Counted from the first letter of the stretch, positions 27,597 through 37,658 are shown. The stretch is DNA of 64,000 bases from Citrobacter freundii (GCA_003243445.1 QFQQ01000034.1:1-64000); one strand, 5' to 3'. Notes: generated by a model from the letters alone, not told the origin. A program made the numbers and translations.

Positions 27597-28174
27597 TACG
27601 CGAATTTCAGGACTCGGATTACGCGAATTAGGCCGTTCAGGTAAGCCATATTTTCACAGAATCTTGTAGCAGATTTTGCGGAAGTGACTTATCTGAACGG
27701 CCTTATTCGCGTAATTAGTGCAATTAACCTTTCCCTTGACTGGAAACCGGAGTTGAATATTGCGAATGATATTACGTTTGAGGCGGCAGCGATTGGGTTG
27801 TCGGTGCGCTTCGTCTTCTGATACACGAATTTAAGGACTCGGATTACGCGAATCAGGCCGTTCAGGTAAGCCATACTTTCACAGAATCTTGTAGCAGATT
27901 TGCGGAAAGTGACTTATCTGAACGGCCTTATTCGCGTAATTAGTGCGCTTAACCTTTCCCTTGACCGGAAACCGGGTTGAATATTGTGAATGATATTACG
28001 TTTGAGGCGACATCGATTGGGTTGTCGGTGCGCTTCGTCTTCTGATACGCGAATTTCAGAACTCGGATTACGCGAATCAGGCCGTTCAGGTAAGCCATAT
28101 TTTGACAGAATCTTGTAGCAGATTTTCCGGAAATGACTTACCTGAACGGCCTTATTCGCGTAATTCGTGCAATT
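27501..28174. repeat. Three tandem 225-nt copies of a gene end plus hairpin
   Basis: Units start at 27501, 27726 and 27951, a period of exactly 225 nt. Each contains the C-terminal coding segment of the upstream gene (AACCTTTC...CTTCGTCTTCTGA) and then a hairpin. In unit 1 the hairpin arms are 27618-27645 and 27688-27715, complementary at 26 of 28. Units differ by scattered substitutions, and unit 3 lacks one base in the coding part. Units 2 and 3 have no start codon and are remnants. Confidence 0.9.
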
Positions 28175-28283
28175 TTATGCGGCCAATAGCAGGTATCCGC
28201 ACAAATCCGCGTATTTTTTTTCGGGAAACCGCGTTTTTGTGCGGTATTTTCCCGTACATTTAACACATCCAACTCTAACTGTT

Positions 28284-29033
28284 ATGCTAAAGAAAGAGCG
28301 TCAGTCTTATATACTGCAGCAGGTAAACCTGCATAATAAGGTACTTTCTTCTACGCTTAGCGTCGACATACAGGTGTCTGAGGATACGATCAGGCGTGAT
28401 CTGCTTGAACTGGCAGATGAGGGCAAACTGATCAAAGTGCACGGCGGCGCATTGTCGCGTTCCTTCAGCCAGGTGCATATTCATAGCAGCGGTGTTTATT
28501 CCCAACAGCACAAGATGGAGATCGCCCAGAAAGCGATCGGATTGATCGAGAACGGTATGTTCGTGCTTACCGGCGGAGGCACGACCATTGTTGAAATGGC
28601 CCGTCTTCTTCCCGCGCAATTAAAAGCAACATTTATCTCTGGCAGTATTGCAGCCATCCTGGAATATATGGATCATCCGAACATTGATGTGATCCTGATC
28701 GGTGATAAGGTTTCCAAAAGTTCCAAGATCACGGTAGGCTCGGAAGCGATCGCCAAGATCAGACAGATCAAGGCGGATATCTGTTTCCTGGGCACCAATG
28801 CAATCGACCTTCAACATGGCATAACGGAAAATGACTGGGAAGTAGTGCAATTGAAAAAAGCAATGATCGAAGCCTCCCGTAAAGTTGTATGCCTTTCCAT
28901 TGCTGAAAAGATCAACACATTTCAGCCTATTCAAATCTGCACACTGGACAAGATCGATATACTGATTACAGAACTGGACGCAAGTGATCCAAGACTGCAG
29001 CCTTATGCCGATGCCGGTATCCAAATCCTGTGA
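28284..29033 (+). CDS. DeoR/GlpR-family transcriptional regulator
   Basis: Predicted repressor of sugar metabolism, 249 aa, cytoplasmic. An N-terminal winged helix-turn-helix (about 1-58) has the family signature VSEDTIRRDLLELADEGKLIKVHGGA. A C-terminal DeoRC sugar-phosphate-sensing domain (about 75-235) is recognisable by VLTGGGTTIVEMA and CFLGTNAIDLQHGITE. The ATG at 28284 (MLKKERQSYIL) is the family start; upstream sequence belongs to the tandem repeat and the intergenic gap. It ends 55 nt before a SusC gene on the same strand, suggesting it controls that locus through a phosphorylated sugar. Confidence 0.9.
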   Translation: MLKKERQSYILQQVNLHNKVLSSTLSVDIQVSEDTIRRDLLELADEGKLIKVHGGALSRSFSQVHIHSSGVYSQQHKMEIAQKAIGLIENGMFVLTGGGTTIVEMARLLPAQLKATFISGSIAAILEYMDHPNIDVILIGDKVSKSSKITVGSEAIAKIRQIKADICFLGTNAIDLQHGITENDWEVVQLKKAMIEASRKVVCLSIAEKINTFQPIQICTLDKIDILITELDASDPRLQPYADAGIQIL

Positions 29034-29088
29034 GAGCTTTTCTAGATTCGTTAACTGCTCATTTATTATACTAAAACAACACACAGCT

Positions 29089-32000
29089 ATGAGAAGAGTT
29101 CTCCGGTTGTTAGTAGCCTCCTTGCTGTTTCTGTTCCTCCTTCCACCGGCTTTGATGGCCCAGGATAGAACGATCACAGGTACCGTGCTAGCTGATGACA
29201 ACAAGACACCTTTATCTGGAGTAACTGTTACGGTAAAGGGAACCCAACGCAAAACCCAAACCGATGCGAACGGTGCATTCTCCATCCGCATCAACACAGG
29301 CGAAACCCTGCAATTCACTTATGTTGGCAGAGAGTCGCGCGAGGTAAAGCCTGACGGGAATGCCATCTCTGTATCATTGAGTAAAGCAGAAAACACCATG
29401 GAAGAAGTGGTAGTGACTGCTATGGACATCAAGCGGAATCCGAGAGAGCTTGGCTATTCAGCACAGAAAGTCAATGGAGCAGAAGTTGCCCAGACGCAAC
29501 GTGAAAACTTCCTGAACGGTCTCGCAGGCCGTGTAGCTGGTTTGACCGTAAACCCTACGGGTGGACAAGCCGGTGCATCTACCGCTATTGTGTTGCGCGG
29601 TTTTAACTCCATGGCGCTGGATAATCAGCCACTTTTCGTGATAGATGGAGTGATCGTTGACAATTCTACGATGAATGAGACGAGTATTTCCAACACAGGC
29701 CTTGGTCTTGTAGAAAACTCTGCCCGAAATGTCAACCAGACATCAAACAGAAGCGGTGACTACACCAATCGTATCGCGGATCTTAACCCGAATGATATTG
29801 AAAGCTATACGATCCTGAAAGGACCTGAAGCAACGGCTCTTTATGGAAGCCAGGCCAGTTCCGGCGCGATCATCATCACCACAAAGAAAGGCAAAACCAA
29901 CGGCCAGTTCAGCTTGAATTATGACAATGCTTTCAGGGTCTCTTCCCTGACAAGACTTCCCGATTATTCCACTCAATGGAGCAGTGGCTTCAATGGACAG
30001 CCGGCTAATAACTTTTATTACTTTGGGCCGAAAGTTACCGATCGCACTTATGATAATGTCGGAGCCTTTTTCAAAAAAGGTTTCTCCCAAAGCCATAATC
30101 TCAGCGGCGACTGGGGAAACAAAGTCACCAGTTTCCGTGCTTCCGGTTCATTCTTTGACCAGTCTGGCGTAGTGCCTGAAAATAAATACCAGCGCATCAC
30201 CGGCCGCATCAGCAATAATACGAAGATTGGCAAGTATGTGGAGATCACTCCTTCCATCACGTATAGCCGAGCCACTAATGACCGCCCTAAAAGAGGAGCT
30301 GGCAGCTACCTCCTCAACCTGCTTCTTTGGCCAAGGGATTATGATGTGAAGGATTATATGTCCGCCGATGGAGGCAAGCAAACGCTTTTCTTTGCGAATC
30401 CCAATGATGAAATAGACAATCCTTTCTTCAGCGTATACAACAACAAAGGATATGATGTGACTAATCGTTATGTAGCGACTATGGGTATCAACATCACTCC
30501 TTTCGAGTGGCTGCGTATATCCGGTCGTTTCGGGTATGATCACTTCAATACGGACGGATGGTCATTCTATCATCCTCTCTCCTCTATCCTTGGAAGAGGA
30601 ACAGGTGGACAGCAGGACAACTATTATACCCGCTACAATGGATATAACCATACTATCACGGCAACGGCCAATAAGAACTTTGGCAAATTCGGTGCACGCG
30701 TTCTTGTAGGTACCATGTGGCAGGACTATAAGCGCGAAATGTATTCCATGTACGGAACAAACATCGTGGACTCTATTAATTCAGCCGGCAAAATGGTAAA
30801 GAATGGCCAGGAGGTCTCCATGGCGCAGGTAGCCGCCTGGATGGGTGACAGTTCACGCACACGTCCTTCCACCCGTCAATACCTGAACCGGGCACTAAAA
30901 AATCCTGGTGACTTTAACTATCAGCTCAACAGACAACTCGCTTATTTTGGTGAGGTTTCGGTCAATTATGACAATATGATCTTCCTGACCTATTCCCACC
31001 GGTTTGAATCGTCTTCTATCTTCCCGAAAGATTTTCGGAACTATAACTATCCCGCGGGAAGCCTTAGCCTGATCATGAGCGATATCATACCGGGCATTAA
31101 AGGATCAGTCCTTAGCTATTGGAAGCTCCGGTCTTCATTAGCCAGTACAGCAAGATCAAGTGCGCCGTATGCCAACCAGTCTGTATTCACTAATTCACTT
31201 TCAAGCGGCACTGGCTACTACTACGGCTTTAACAACAATAACTTTTTCCTGGAGCCGGAAATCCAGCAAACTTATGAGCTCGGTACAGAACTCAGGCTCT
31301 TCAAGAGCAAGCTTGGGCTGGAGGTTACCTATTATAACACGTATAACAAAAAGCAGATTGCCGAAAACTTCCGCGCCAGTTATGGCACAGGATACGTGCT
31401 GAATACACTTAACGTGGGAAGTACGCGCAATGAAGGTGTGGAAGTGGTGCTGGACCTGAATGCGGTGAACAGCCGCACATTAAGATGGGACACTCGTTTC
31501 AACTTTAATAAAATGTGGAACCGCGTGGTATCACTGCCTGCGAACGTACCGGAATTCTATATTTCCGATACCTGGGTATTTGGCAACGCGCGTGGCGGGC
31601 TTGTTGTGGGCGGACCCACTACCGCTATCACCGCTTATGGTTATGCACGCAATAACGCCGGTCAGATCCTGATCGATCCGGGAACAGGTTTACCACTGAT
31701 CGACCAGAACTTCAAAGTGTATGGCGATCGCAATCCTGACTTCGTTGTAGGCTGGCAGAATACCCTTCGTTCCGGCAACTGGGGACTTAGCTTCCTTTGG
31801 GACCTGAGAATTGGTGGAGATATCTTCAATGCCACTGACATGTATCTCACTACGCGCGGCGCCAGTGTCCGCACGGACGATCGCCTTACGCCAAGGATCG
31901 TAACGGGTGTGCTGAAAGATGGCCTGGAGAATACCGCCACTCCAACAAACAACACCATTGTTGTTACACCTGCATATAACGATCAGTTCTATGCCCGTTC

Positions 32001-32304
32001 AGGTGGCGCAACAGGTATGCCTGAAGAAGAGTTCATTGAGCATAACATCAACTGGTTCCGCCTGCGGGATATCACTCTTTCCTACAACTTCCCTCAATCA
32101 ATGCTGAGCAGATGGAAGTTGTTCAAGTCGTTCGGTTTGTTTGTGACCGGTAACGACCTCCTGCTGTTCTCCAATTATTCCGGAGCTGATCCGGCTGTAA
32201 GTGCTAACGGTGCCGGAACAAGAGGTGTTGGTGGCTGGGGATTTGATTATGGAAACATTGCCACACCTATCAGTTTCAACTTTGGCTTGAGGGCTGGCTT
32301 CTAA
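29089..32304 (+). CDS. SusC/RagA-type TonB-dependent outer-membrane transporter
   Basis: Large TonB-dependent nutrient importer, 1071 aa. Signal peptide is about 1-24 (ending LMAQ). A carboxypeptidase-like regulatory domain (about 25-105: ITGTVLADDNKTPLSGVTV) is followed by a TonB-box region (MEEVVVTA) and the plug domain (about 120-240, with ALYGSQASSGAIIITTKKG). The 22-strand barrel ends in Phe (LRAGF). It works with the SusD-like lipoprotein 24 nt downstream. The substrate is unknown; there is no glycoside hydrolase in this cluster. Confidence 0.95.
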   Translation: MRRVLRLLVASLLFLFLLPPALMAQDRTITGTVLADDNKTPLSGVTVTVKGTQRKTQTDANGAFSIRINTGETLQFTYVGRESREVKPDGNAISVSLSKAENTMEEVVVTAMDIKRNPRELGYSAQKVNGAEVAQTQRENFLNGLAGRVAGLTVNPTGGQAGASTAIVLRGFNSMALDNQPLFVIDGVIVDNSTMNETSISNTGLGLVENSARNVNQTSNRSGDYTNRIADLNPNDIESYTILKGPEATALYGSQASSGAIIITTKKGKTNGQFSLNYDNAFRVSSLTRLPDYSTQWSSGFNGQPANNFYYFGPKVTDRTYDNVGAFFKKGFSQSHNLSGDWGNKVTSFRASGSFFDQSGVVPENKYQRITGRISNNTKIGKYVEITPSITYSRATNDRPKRGAGSYLLNLLLWPRDYDVKDYMSADGGKQTLFFANPNDEIDNPFFSVYNNKGYDVTNRYVATMGINITPFEWLRISGRFGYDHFNTDGWSFYHPLSSILGRGTGGQQDNYYTRYNGYNHTITATANKNFGKFGARVLVGTMWQDYKREMYSMYGTNIVDSINSAGKMVKNGQEVSMAQVAAWMGDSSRTRPSTRQYLNRALKNPGDFNYQLNRQLAYFGEVSVNYDNMIFLTYSHRFESSSIFPKDFRNYNYPAGSLSLIMSDIIPGIKGSVLSYWKLRSSLASTARSSAPYANQSVFTNSLSSGTGYYYGFNNNNFFLEPEIQQTYELGTELRLFKSKLGLEVTYYNTYNKKQIAENFRASYGTGYVLNTLNVGSTRNEGVEVVLDLNAVNSRTLRWDTRFNFNKMWNRVVSLPANVPEFYISDTWVFGNARGGLVVGGPTTAITAYGYARNNAGQILIDPGTGLPLIDQNFKVYGDRNPDFVVGWQNTLRSGNWGLSFLWDLRIGGDIFNATDMYLTTRGASVRTDDRLTPRIVTGVLKDGLENTATPTNNTIVVTPAYNDQFYARSGGATGMPEEEFIEHNINWFRLRDITLSYNFPQSMLSRWKLFKSFGLFVTGNDLLLFSNYSGADPAVSANGAGTRGVGGWGFDYGNIATPISFNFGLRAGF

Positions 32305-32328
32305 AAAAAGATCATTAAAAAAAACATT

Positions 32329-33984
32329 ATGAAACATATATTCAAGATAACCGGTTCTATTTGTACGGCTGCGATCATTGCTGCAGGCTGTACAAAGAAG
32401 ATCGATGAGGCTTACGCAAACCCGAACGCTGACGTGCGTGTGCCCGTGGAGCAGCTTTTGCCCAATATGATCGCTACCATGGCTACCAACGGAGCAGGGC
32501 ACGGTCCGCAAAACGATATCCGTTTTATCGGGAAATACATCCAGAATTTTGTGTTTTACGCATCCGGCGGCCGCTATGATCAAATGGGTGGTACAACTGG
32601 AACCAGTGATAATGCTGCATCCATCTGGAGGACGCATTTTTATGATCTCGGTCAGAACGTTCTCAAAATGATCGAGTGGGCGTCCGAAGAAAAAAAGTGG
32701 GATTACGCCGGTGTGGGAAAATCCATTCTTGCCTGGAGCTGGCTAACGTTGTCCGATTATCACGGAGAAGTGATCTCGGTAAATGAAGCGTTCAATACCA
32801 GTGCGCTGACCTTTTCTTATGGAACACAGGAGGAAGTGTACAACCATGTAAAGCAGCTCTGTTATGAAGCGCTTGAGCTGCTGAACAAGACAGGTGATGG
32901 TGCCAATCAGGCCAATCTTGCCAAGGGAGATGCTTATTTCTATAATGGTGATGTGGAAAAATGGAAGAAATTCACCAATGGAGTGATGGCAAGATTATAC
33001 AATCACCTCAGCAATAAAAGCATTTACAATGCAGATTCGGTAGTTTATTATTGCAACCGCTCAATTCTTACCAATGCAGATAATGGCCTGGTAAAGTTTG
33101 CGAATACCGGCGTAAGCGGTACAGCCAATTTCTTTGGACCGCTCCGGAATAACCTGAGCAGTACGGTGATCGGCACTGAAACAGCGATCCGTCAGTCTTC
33201 ATTCATTGCCAATCTTCTTTCCGGCAAGAATAACGCATTTCTTAATGCAGCAGATCCGAGGGCATGGTACCTGATCAGACCTAACACCAACAATACGTTT
33301 GTAGGACTGGATCCGAATAAAGGCCAGACCGTGATCGCCGCAAATGACAGACCCGAGAGCTTCTTTGGGGCAAGCCAGGCGGGAGGCGCCAACAACGTAG
33401 CGCCCGCTAATGACAACAACTGCCGGTATATCTTTAAGAATGCATCCCCCTTCCCCATAATGACCGCAGCTGAGATCCAGTTCATCAAAGCTGAAGCATT
33501 ATTGCGCAAGGGTGACCGCACAGGCGCATTGGCCGCATACAAAGAAGGCATCTCGCAAAACTTTGACATGCTTACTTCCGTGTATCAAACCAGTGTTCCC
33601 GCAGATAAGTTCATTACAAGTACTATGAAGAATGATTTCCTGAACAACACAACAGTAGTGCCTGCAGCGGCGACCGATCTGACTCTCACCAAGATCATGC
33701 TCCAGAAATATATCGCTTTATATATTCATGGTGCGTGTGAGACATGGACGGACATGCGTCGCTTTCATTATACTGACACGGATCCGGCAACCGGCCAACA
33801 GGTATATCGTGATTTCGCGCCGCCGTCTGGTACTGATCTGAATCCTGACAATGGCGGACAGTTGGTATATCGCGTACGCCCGCGCTACAATTCCGAATAC
33901 GTCTGGAACCTCAAGGAACTTGAGCGCATCGGGGCAACCGCAGCCAATTATCACACGAAAAAATGCTGGTTCTCCGAACCATAA
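32329..33984 (+). CDS. SusD/RagB-family outer-membrane lipoprotein (SusD-like_2 type)
   Basis: Surface substrate-binding lipoprotein partner of SusC, 551 aa. The lipobox ends at Cys21 (IIAAGCTKK). The start of the mature protein (IDEAYANPNADVRVPVEQLLPNM) and the helical TPR-like architecture fit the SusD-like_2 group, often found with oligosaccharide or peptide importers. A late segment, AAEIQFIKAEALLRKGD, matches the conserved TPR helix of the family. Only 24 nt separate it from susC and 21 nt from the next gene, consistent with one operon. Confidence 0.9.
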   Translation: MKHIFKITGSICTAAIIAAGCTKKIDEAYANPNADVRVPVEQLLPNMIATMATNGAGHGPQNDIRFIGKYIQNFVFYASGGRYDQMGGTTGTSDNAASIWRTHFYDLGQNVLKMIEWASEEKKWDYAGVGKSILAWSWLTLSDYHGEVISVNEAFNTSALTFSYGTQEEVYNHVKQLCYEALELLNKTGDGANQANLAKGDAYFYNGDVEKWKKFTNGVMARLYNHLSNKSIYNADSVVYYCNRSILTNADNGLVKFANTGVSGTANFFGPLRNNLSSTVIGTETAIRQSSFIANLLSGKNNAFLNAADPRAWYLIRPNTNNTFVGLDPNKGQTVIAANDRPESFFGASQAGGANNVAPANDNNCRYIFKNASPFPIMTAAEIQFIKAEALLRKGDRTGALAAYKEGISQNFDMLTSVYQTSVPADKFITSTMKNDFLNNTTVVPAAATDLTLTKIMLQKYIALYIHGACETWTDMRRFHYTDTDPATGQQVYRDFAPPSGTDLNPDNGGQLVYRVRPRYNSEYVWNLKELERIGATAANYHTKKCWFSEP

Positions 33985-34005
33985 CTGATCAACTAAACTT
34001 ATACA

Positions 34006-34722
34006 ATGAAAAAGACATTCTATATACCAACAGGACTAATGATCTTTGCCGGATTACTGATGCTTTCCTGTGGCCGGCACGCAGATCAGTTGCTTCCACA
34101 GCAAACGAATCTCAGCACTTCGAGCTCCGTACAGTTGTTTAACGCGATTGTAGGAAGTAACAGGAATTTCCTGTATGTGGACGGCCAGAAAATAAGCGGG
34201 GCAGCAATGGCCTATGGGTCTTCATTCCCTCTTGTCAACAGTAACTTTGCTGTGCCTTACGGCAAAAGATCTTTTATCATAAAAGATACACTGCCTGCCA
34301 CCACGCAGGTGCCCCTGAACTTTGTTGCAGACCTTGGACTGCGGGAAAAGTATACCATTTTTGCGTATGACACCATCACCGCACCGAAATACAAGATTGT
34401 TAAGAACGATATCGTGATCCCTTATGATACCACGGCCCGGATACGGTTCGCTAATTTTCTTCGGTCCAACCCGTCAATACCTGCGGTTGACTTTTACTCT
34501 GTGAAAAGAGGGGCCAATGTGGCATCGGGTGTAACGCCTACAAGCGTGACAACCTTCATGCCGTATGCAAGCTTGTCGAACGATACAATAATCGTACGGC
34601 TCGCCGGTTCCAACGGGATCATAGCCCAGGTGAACGGTATGTCACTGACGGAAAAAAGAAGCTACACAATGGTCGTTCGCGGAGGAAATACCCGCAGCGT
34701 ATCTTTTTTCCCCAATGATTGA
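34006..34722 (+). CDS. DUF4397-domain lipoprotein
   Basis: 238 aa with a lipoprotein signal (MKKTFYIPTGLMIFAGLLMLSC, Cys22). The mature part follows the DUF4397 pattern: an N-terminal VQLFNAIVGSNRNFLYVDGQ strand pair, central RIRFANFLRSNPSIPAVDFY, and terminal KRSYTMVVRGG. These are beta-sandwich surface proteins of unknown function that often follow SusC/SusD genes. It is the last gene of the cluster, ending at a perfect terminator hairpin. Confidence 0.8.
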   Translation: MKKTFYIPTGLMIFAGLLMLSCGRHADQLLPQQTNLSTSSSVQLFNAIVGSNRNFLYVDGQKISGAAMAYGSSFPLVNSNFAVPYGKRSFIIKDTLPATTQVPLNFVADLGLREKYTIFAYDTITAPKYKIVKNDIVIPYDTTARIRFANFLRSNPSIPAVDFYSVKRGANVASGVTPTSVTTFMPYASLSNDTIIVRLAGSNGIIAQVNGMSLTEKRSYTMVVRGGNTRSVSFFPND

Positions 34723-34747
34723 TGTGTAACCGGTAATATGGCATTTA

Positions 34748-34786
34748 ACAAACAAGGCCAGTCCCATAAAGACCGGCCTTGTTTGT
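34748..34786. terminator. Bidirectional terminator after the SusCD cluster
   Basis: A perfect 12-bp stem, 34748-34759 / 34775-34786 (ACAAACAAGGCC with GGCCTTGTTTGT), loop 15 nt, sits between convergent genes. Confidence 0.8.
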
Positions 34787-34832
34787 ATAGTGACTTCGAA
34801 ACTATGCATTCCCATTGAAGTACATCCTTCGA

Positions 34833-36248
34833 TCAGGCCACATTTCCGAAGAACAAATAACAAAGAAATATCGCTGTAATGATGCCGACCAGATCTGCCA
34901 GCAGCATCGCTCCTATTGAATACCGCGTATTTTTTATGCCGACAGCGCCGAAATAAACTGCGATCACATAGAAGGTTGTATCGGAAGATCCCTGCAAGAT
35001 CGCAGACAGATATCCCGGGAATGAATCAGCGCCATAGGCATTCATCGTATCGATCATCATTCCTCTCGCACCGCTTCCGCTCAGCGGCTTGATAAGTGCG
35101 GTGGGAAGGCCATCTACAAAACGTGTATCGGTCCCAAGCGCGGCAAACAATGATTTCAATCCGCTGATAACAATATCAAATGTACCGCTGTTGCGCAGCA
35201 AACTGATCGCCACAAGCATCCCTACAAGATAAGGTATGATCCGCACGGCTACTTCAAACCCTGATTTTGCTCCTTCCACAAACGCATCGAAGATGTTGAT
35301 CTTTTTATACAGCGCACCAAGTATGATCAGTAAGAAGATCAGGAGTATGATCCCGTTGCTGAGTACACCTGAAAATGCTTTCAGATCCTCAGTGCTGAGC
35401 GATACGAGATAAAGCACCAGCAATGCGATCACGGCAGAGATGCCAAGGATCCAAAGCAGGATCGTCTTTTGAAAGATATTGATCTTTTGCCTAAATGAAA
35501 CAATGAATAAAGCAGCCATCGTTGCCACAAAAGTGGCGATCATACAGGGAACAAATATATCCGTTGGGTTTGCTGCGGGGTTCTTTAGCGAAGCTCTTAC
35601 CGCAATGATCGCAACGGGGATCAACGTGAGACCGGATGCGTGCAAACACAGGAACATGATCTGTGCATTTGAAGCGCGGTCCTTCAAAGGATTGATCTCC
35701 TGTAAGCTTTCCATCGCTTTTATCCCGAATGGTGTGGCGGCATTATCCAGTCCAAGAAGGTTGGCCGAGAAATTCATCATCATATGTCCCATCGCAGGAT
35801 GGTCTCTCGGCACATCCGGAAAGATCTTTGAAAAGAATGGTCCGATGATCCGCGACATGAAACGCACACCGCCTGCTTTCTCGGCAATGCTCATGAAGCC
35901 CATGAACAGGGCCATGATACCGATCAGTCCGATACAGATCTCTACCGCGCCCTTACACGTGTCGATGATGCCATTGGAAGGAAGCAACCGGAACTGGCGG
36001 AACTCTCCCTCCGCTGTTCTGTAGACACGGTCATTATCCCAGACCGCCACTTTATCGTGCTGCAGCTGCGTGATCACCGCAGCGGGAACCCTGGCAGAAT
36101 CCACCGCCCGGGCATACACTGTGTCCGTATTCTTGCCGGTCACCAGCATACTGAATATCTGTTTCTGTTCCGGCTGAAAAGTAAAACGAACGCTTGCAAC
36201 CAGGATGGAAATGATGATGAACGCGGACCAGATCCTGCTAAGGGCCAT
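34833..36248 (-). CDS. Nucleoside-recognition (Gate) domain membrane protein, SpmA-SpmB fusion type
   Basis: 471-aa inner-membrane protein with about ten membrane spans. It looks like a fusion of spore maturation proteins A and B, each carrying a Gate/nucleoside recognition domain. The first half has GIIDTCKGAVEICIGLIGIMALFMG and MNFSANLLGLDNAATPFG. The second half has VEGAKSGFEVAVRIIPYLVGMLVAI and LPTALIKPLSGSGARGM. The organism type does not sporulate, so a transport or gate role of unknown substrate is more likely. Transcribed alone on the minus strand. Confidence 0.85.
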   Translation of the reverse strand: MALSRIWSAFIIISILVASVRFTFQPEQKQIFSMLVTGKNTDTVYARAVDSARVPAAVITQLQHDKVAVWDNDRVYRTAEGEFRQFRLLPSNGIIDTCKGAVEICIGLIGIMALFMGFMSIAEKAGGVRFMSRIIGPFFSKIFPDVPRDHPAMGHMMMNFSANLLGLDNAATPFGIKAMESLQEINPLKDRASNAQIMFLCLHASGLTLIPVAIIAVRASLKNPAANPTDIFVPCMIATFVATMAALFIVSFRQKINIFQKTILLWILGISAVIALLVLYLVSLSTEDLKAFSGVLSNGIILLIFLLIILGALYKKINIFDAFVEGAKSGFEVAVRIIPYLVGMLVAISLLRNSGTFDIVISGLKSLFAALGTDTRFVDGLPTALIKPLSGSGARGMMIDTMNAYGADSFPGYLSAILQGSSDTTFYVIAVYFGAVGIKNTRYSIGAMLLADLVGIITAIFLCYLFFGNVA

Positions 36249-36287
36249 GAAGTTATTGATTGGGTTAGAGGGATGAAGGTAATAAAA

Positions 36288-36506
36288 GTTTGAGAGGGAG
36301 TGAAAGGTTTGAGAGGTTTGATAGGTTTGAGAGGTAAGAGAGACCGCAGACCACGGACCGCCGACCGCAGACGTGAACTATAATTGAATGGCGTTCGGTT
36401 TTAGGAAATCAATTGTTTCGTTAATAAATAGAAAGATCCGTTCCTGAGACTGGTACCGTGGTCTGCGGTCCGTGGTCTGCGGTCTCACTTAAACCTCTGA
36501 AACCCG
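36288..36506. repeat. Composite palindrome: nonamer outer words, heptamer inner arms
   Basis: The inner arms 36338-36372 (GACCGCA GACCACG GACCGCC GACCGCA) and 36458-36486 carry complementary heptads. Outside them lie GGTTTGAGA-type words (36288-36335) facing AAACCTCTGAAACCC (36491-36505). It lies between the divergent SpmAB-like gene and ychF, so it cannot be a terminator of either. Confidence 0.75.
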
Positions 36507-36528
36507 CCCCTCCCTTCTCATTTTTGCC

Positions 36529-36536
36529 TATCTTTG
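36529..36536 (+). promoter_or_regulatory. -7 box (TATCTTTG) of ychF
   Basis: An exact TAnnTTTG match 24 nt before the ATG at 36561. It shows that the longer in-frame start at 36534 is inside the promoter. The palindrome at 36288-36506 ends 22 nt upstream. Confidence 0.65.
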
Positions 36537-36560
36537 CGCCTCTTTAAACAAACAACCCGT

Positions 36561-37658
36561 ATGGCTTTACAAGCAGGAATCGTCGGATTGCCGAATGTTG
36601 GAAAATCAACTTTATTTAACGCGGTGAGTAACAGTGCGAAAGCGCAGGCCAGTAACTATCGCTTTTGTACGATCGACCCGAATGTGGGGTTGGTGGATGT
36701 ACCGGATGAGCGTTTGAAAAAACTGGCGGAGCTGGTTGTACCGGACAAGATCGTGCCTACACAGATCGAGATCGTGGATATCGCAGGCCTTGTGCGTGGT
36801 GCCAGTAAAGGTGAAGGCCTGGGCAATAAATTCCTGGGTAATATCCGTGAAGTGGATGCGATCATTCATGTGATCCGTTGTTTTGAAGATGAGAATATCC
36901 TTCGTGATGAAGGTGCTATCAATCCGGTAGGTGACAAGGAAATCATCGATACAGAACTTCAGTTGAAAGACCTGGACAGCGTGGAAAAAAAGATCTCCAA
37001 AACGGAAAAGCAGGCCCGTACTGATCCGAAGATGAAAGCTGAACTGGAAGTGCTGCAACGTTGTAAAGCGCACCTTGAACAGGGAAAGAGCATTCGTGAA
37101 CTGGATCTTTCCAAAGAAGAAAAAGTGGCGATCGCTGATCTGTTCCTGCTGACCGACAAACCGGTGCTGTATGTAGCTAATGTTGATGAAGCGTCAATGC
37201 ACACGGGCAATAAATTCTCTGAGGCACTTAAAGAGTCTGTCAAAAAAGAGAAGGCTGAAGTGATCATCATGAACAATAACATTGAAGCGCAGATCGCGGA
37301 AATGGAAAGTCCTGATGATAAAGCCCTCTTCATGGAAGAATACCAGATGAAAGAACCGGCGCTTGATCGTTTGATCCATTCCGCCTACCGCTTATTGAAT
37401 CTGTATACGTACTTCACTGCCGGTGTACAGGAAGTCCGCGCATGGACGATCCACCAGGGCTGGAAAGCTCCGCAGGCTGCCGGTGTGATCCACACAGATT
37501 TTGAAAAAGGATTTATCAAAGCCGAAGTGATCAGCTATGCCGATTACATACAATATGGCTCAGAATCCGCCGCACGTGATGCAGGCAAACTCAGGATTGA
37601 AGGAAAGGAATATGTTGTGAAAGATGGGGATGTGATGCATTTTAGGTTTAATGTGTAG
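36561..37658 (+). CDS. ychF: Ribosome-binding ATPase YchF (Obg/OLA1 family)
   Basis: Conserved TRAFAC P-loop ATPase that binds the ribosome and is linked to stress and redox control, cytoplasmic, 365 aa. G1 motif is GLPNVGKST at 9-17. Switch/G3 is DIAGLVRGASKGEGLGN. The G4 motif is NVDE instead of NKxD, the substitution that gives ATP preference in this family. A helical insert and a C-terminal TGS domain (about 280-365) are complete. The ATG at 36561 is the family start. Confidence 0.95.
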   Translation: MALQAGIVGLPNVGKSTLFNAVSNSAKAQASNYRFCTIDPNVGLVDVPDERLKKLAELVVPDKIVPTQIEIVDIAGLVRGASKGEGLGNKFLGNIREVDAIIHVIRCFEDENILRDEGAINPVGDKEIIDTELQLKDLDSVEKKISKTEKQARTDPKMKAELEVLQRCKAHLEQGKSIRELDLSKEEKVAIADLFLLTDKPVLYVANVDEASMHTGNKFSEALKESVKKEKAEVIIMNNNIEAQIAEMESPDDKALFMEEYQMKEPALDRLIHSAYRLLNLYTYFTAGVQEVRAWTIHQGWKAPQAAGVIHTDFEKGFIKAEVISYADYIQYGSESAARDAGKLRIEGKEYVVKDGDVMHFRFNV

